Below, piece by piece: positions 7,464 to 9,693 of a stretch of DNA of 9,693 nucleotides; the first letter of the stretch is position 1; the number at the start of each line of letters is the position of its first letter. The position numbers and the translations under genes are program-made. The stretch is from DASUMP01 sp036277635 (lineage in GTDB: Bacteria > Actinomycetota > Acidimicrobiia > IMCC26256 > PALSA-610). The stretch spans positions 1 to 9,693 of the forward strand of contig DASUMP010000232.1 of NCBI GenBank assembly GCA_036277635.1, in the 5' to 3' direction. Under the pieces are notes generated by a model, which ran no database searches, was not told the DNA's origin, and worked only from the letters and a program-made list of their open reading frames with translations.

Positions 7464-7468
7464 GGAGA

Positions 7469-7474
7469 CCCCCC
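7469..7474 (-). promoter_or_regulatory. G-run ribosome binding site for the 359-aa gene
   Basis: GGGGGG on the minus strand ends 5 nt before the GTG at 7463 and 17 nt before the ATG at 7451. The spacing selects the GTG. A pure G-run is a degenerate Shine-Dalgarno but is usable in high-GC genomes. Confidence 0.5.
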
Positions 7475-7478
7475 ATCG

Positions 7479-7502
7479 GACCGCTCGCGGGGCGAGGCGG
7501 TC
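7479..7502 (-). terminator. Bulged hairpin between the ATPase gene and the unknown pair
   Basis: Read on the minus strand, GACCG pairs with CGGTC and CTCGC pairs with GCGAG around a CCC loop, with one unpaired C between the two stem halves on the 5' side. That gives 10 bp in a 24-nt element. It lies 25 nt after the stop of the ATPase gene and ends just before the G-run ribosome binding site of the next gene. With no T-run it may be a partial terminator or attenuator that lowers expression of the downstream pair, or an mRNA processing or stability element. Confidence 0.4.
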
Positions 7503-7527
7503 GGTCGTGTGCGGATGTTCCTGGACG

Positions 7528-9693
7528 TCAGGTCGGGAGCGGCACCACCTCGGTGCGCAGCGCCCGTGCGTGGGCGGCGACCGCGTCGGCGCCGATGCGT
7601 TCGAGCGCGACGAGCGCGTCGTCGAAGGCGTCGGCCGCCGGTTCTCCCGCGACCGCGAGGGCCAGCGCGCGAGTTGCCGCGGTGTGGAACGGGAGGCCCG
7701 GCCCGAACACGACGTCGTGGTCGGGGAGCGCGTCCAGCGCGCCGAGCACTTGCCGCGCGAGTGCCGGCTCACGGAGCCGCCACGCGATCTCGGCGAGCGC
7801 GCCCAGCCGGCCGGGCGCGAGCGCGTCGGGGTGCAGCATCCGGCCCAGCGCGTGCGCCCGGCGTTCGAACATCGTACGGGCACGGTCGATGTCACCGGCG
7901 CGTGCGGTGACGAGGATCTCGGGCAGCGCAGCGCCGCGTTCGCCGCACGCGCGCCACGCTTCGATGGCGGCGTGCGCGCCCGCGGCGTCGCCCGCTCGCG
8001 ATCGCGACTCGGCGAGCGCGGGGTAGAGCATCGACGGCACGAACGAGTACTCGGAGATGCGATAGAGCCGCTCCGCATTGCGGGCGTGCGTGTGGGCAGC
8101 GCTCGTGTCGCCGGTGCGGAACAGGGTGTCGGCGAGGATCGTCTCGGCGAGGCACGTGCCCGTGTGGTGTTGGGCGACTTCGAACACCGCATACGCGTCG
8201 TGAGCGGCGCGTTCGGCTTCCGCCAGTCGACCCAACGCGAGGCATGCGAGCGCGAGCCGGGAGAGTGTGAAGCCGGAGGTGATGGTGCTCGCGCCCGACG
8301 CCGTGCCGCGATGGACCTCCGTGAGCAGGTCGCGGGCGACCGAGGCCCGTCCGGCGAAGAGGTGTCCGAACGCGAGCGTCGACTGGCACCGCAGGATGAC
8401 TTCGCGGTCGCCGGCGCGGTGCGCGAGGTCGACGGCGTCCTGGGCGTTGCCGAGCCCTCCTTCGAGGTCGCCCGCTTGGTACTGCATCTCGGCGTACTTG
8501 CGGAGCAGGCGGGCGCGCAGGCGCGGGTTGCCGTCGTCGAGCGACGCGAGCGCTTCGGTGAGCGAGGACGGATCGACGTTGCCGGTCGACGCGCCCTTCG
8601 CCGTGATCGACACCCGTGTCGCCGCCGCCAGCGCGGCGCGCGCCCAGAGCTCCACGTCGCCGCGCTCGCGCGCGACGGTGATCGCCTCGTCGTAGCGCCG
8701 GAGGGCGCGCGCCGCGTCGTAGTGGTTGTCGTGCGAGCCCCCGGCCCAGTACTTCATCCACGCGACGGTCCCCGGGTCGGCGCCCGCGCGCGACGCGATC
8801 GTGATCGCGCCCTCGTAGCAGCGGGCCGACGCGGCCCAGTCGGCGAACGCCGCGGCGCGCCGACCGGCCTCCCACAGGTCGAAGGCGACGTGCGCGGGCG
8901 CGTCGTCGAGCCCGGCCTCGAGGAGGTGGTGCGCGAGCTCGAGCAAGTGGCCGCTGCGTTGCTCTTCGGGGAGCCGGTCGAGGGCGGCGGCGAGCGTGCG
9001 GTGGTGCAGTCGCCGTCGTTCGCGGGGGAGCCCGTCGTAGAGCGCGGCGCGCTGCACGGCGTGCGTGAAGCGGTAGCCGGCGGCGGTCTCGGCGATGATG
9101 CCGGCGCGCGCTGCGGTGGTGAGGAGGTCGTCGGTGCGCTCGCCACCGACGGCGTCGAGGACGGCGGCATCGAAGGTGTCACCCGCCACCGCGGCGAGTG
9201 CGAGGAGGTCGACGACGTCGTCGGGGAGCGTCGCGAGGCGTCGCTCGACCAGCTCGCCGAGGTCGGCGGGCGCGCCGAGCTCGGTCGCGGGCACGGTCGT
9301 CTCGATGCGACCGGCGCGATGGACGAAGCCGTCGAGATCTGCGATCCGGCGCAACGCCTCGCGCACGTAGAGGGGATTGCCGCGGGATCGCTCGTACATG
9401 AGGCCGACGAGCTGGCGTCCGGGCGGATCGACGCCGAATCCGCGCAACAGCTCGTCGAGGTCGATCTCGCGCATCGGGCGGAGGCTGACAGTCCGGATGC
9501 CGGGCAGCCGTTCGAGGCGCGCGAGCGTCGATTCGATCTCGGGCGCGACCGCGAACGTCCGGCGGGTGACCACGAGTACGAGCCGGCAGTCGCGTCGTGC
9601 GGTCACGAGGTCGTGCACGAGGAACTCGATCGCGTCGAGCAATCCTGGGCCGGCCCAGTGCACGTCTTCGAGCACGACGATCGCGAGCCGCTC
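7528..9693 (-). CDS. AAA ATPase/TPR signal-transduction protein (MalT/STAND-like), N-terminus beyond window
   Basis: 721 residues are visible and the frame is open at the window edge, so the N-terminus, including the Walker A loop, is missing. Numbering from the edge, residues 5-14 (IVVLEDVHWA) are the Walker B strand, with the ED(V/L)HWA signature typical of AAA_16/STAND regulators. A sensor strand LVLVVTRR follows (38-45), then SRGNPLYVREALR (103-115) and YRFTHAVQRAALYDGL (207-222), both hallmark motifs of this ATPase family. From about residue 250 to the end are helical TPR-like repeats (for example ALRRYDEAITVARERGD, and repeated AE/RAAH helices). The protein ends at ...TEVVPLPT without a LuxR-type helix-turn-helix, so it is not a standard LAL regulator. 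Proteins of this build usually carry a nucleotidyl cyclase, kinase or BTAD/SARP domain at the N-terminus, here unseen. It likely acts as an ATP-driven sensor with TPRs binding a ligand or partner. It heads the minus-strand run leading into the two unknown genes. Confidence 0.88.
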   Translation of the reverse strand, partial: ERLAIVVLEDVHWAGPGLLDAIEFLVHDLVTARRDCRLVLVVTRRTFAVAPEIESTLARLERLPGIRTVSLRPMREIDLDELLRGFGVDPPGRQLVGLMYERSRGNPLYVREALRRIADLDGFVHRAGRIETTVPATELGAPADLGELVERRLATLPDDVVDLLALAAVAGDTFDAAVLDAVGGERTDDLLTTAARAGIIAETAAGYRFTHAVQRAALYDGLPRERRRLHHRTLAAALDRLPEEQRSGHLLELAHHLLEAGLDDAPAHVAFDLWEAGRRAAAFADWAASARCYEGAITIASRAGADPGTVAWMKYWAGGSHDNHYDAARALRRYDEAITVARERGDVELWARAALAAATRVSITAKGASTGNVDPSSLTEALASLDDGNPRLRARLLRKYAEMQYQAGDLEGGLGNAQDAVDLAHRAGDREVILRCQSTLAFGHLFAGRASVARDLLTEVHRGTASGASTITSGFTLSRLALACLALGRLAEAERAAHDAYAVFEVAQHHTGTCLAETILADTLFRTGDTSAAHTHARNAERLYRISEYSFVPSMLYPALAESRSRAGDAAGAHAAIEAWRACGERGAALPEILVTARAGDIDRARTMFERRAHALGRMLHPDALAPGRLGALAEIAWRLREPALARQVLGALDALPDHDVVFGPGLPFHTAATRALALAVAGEPAADAFDDALVALERIGADAVAAHARALRTEVVPLPT

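Noticed and set aside
6396..7910. A 504-codon plus-strand open frame across the unknown pair and the ATPase
   Set aside because: Lies opposite genes with good ribosome binding sites and coding-like composition; its C-terminal part turns into Arg/Ala-rich text and it crosses a gene boundary.
7464..8192. Extension of the 359-aa protein upstream through the ATPase gene
   Set aside because: The upstream part is an Arg/Ser/Pro-rich shadow of the ATPase coding sequence; a G-run ribosome binding site marks the GTG at 7463.

Overview
This is a high-GC bacterial window in which almost every codon ends in G or C. Genes are densely packed, several use GTG starts, and the secreted proteins carry lipoprotein signals followed by Ser/Thr/Asp-rich linkers. 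This fits an actinobacterium, perhaps of the Acidimicrobiia type; the class-level guess is inference. There are eight protein-coding genes, two of them cut by the window edges. I see no rRNA, tRNA, CRISPR array, transposase or phage gene.

Layout. Positions 1-1038 (+) hold the 3' end of a surface or secreted protein with thrombospondin-type-3-like calcium-binding repeats and a C-terminal two-cysteine helical module. A strong GC-rich hairpin follows at 1065-1101. Positions 1122-2090 (+) encode a lipoprotein alpha/beta hydrolase. Convergent to it is a two-gene minus-strand unit: 5434-3941, a second and unrelated exported alpha/beta hydrolase (Abhydrolase_10-like), then 3920-2109, a DUF2207 membrane protein with a glycine-rich tail. 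A 113-bp divergent intergenic region separates that unit from a small acidic protein of unknown function (5548-5883, +).

The right third is a minus-strand run. It begins with the C-terminal 721 residues of a large AAA/TPR signal-transduction ATPase (9693-7528). This is followed by two proteins I do not recognise: 359 aa (7463-6384) and 152 aa (6372-5914). The last two are tightly coupled, since the Shine-Dalgarno of the second begins inside the stop codon of the first. A bulged hairpin separates the ATPase from the pair, and another lies at the convergent end of the run.

How the genes may work together. The left half looks like cell-envelope and export functions: a Ca-binding surface protein, two exported esterase-like hydrolases and a DUF2207 membrane protein. 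The right half looks like a regulator-type ATPase followed by an uncharacterised two-gene unit. The most interesting points are this unknown pair, whose first member has two H-x3-H-x3-H motifs; the TANNNT boxes exactly 6 nt before two GTG starts, suggesting leaderless transcripts; and a shared style of bulged GC hairpin without a U-tract at three gene boundaries.
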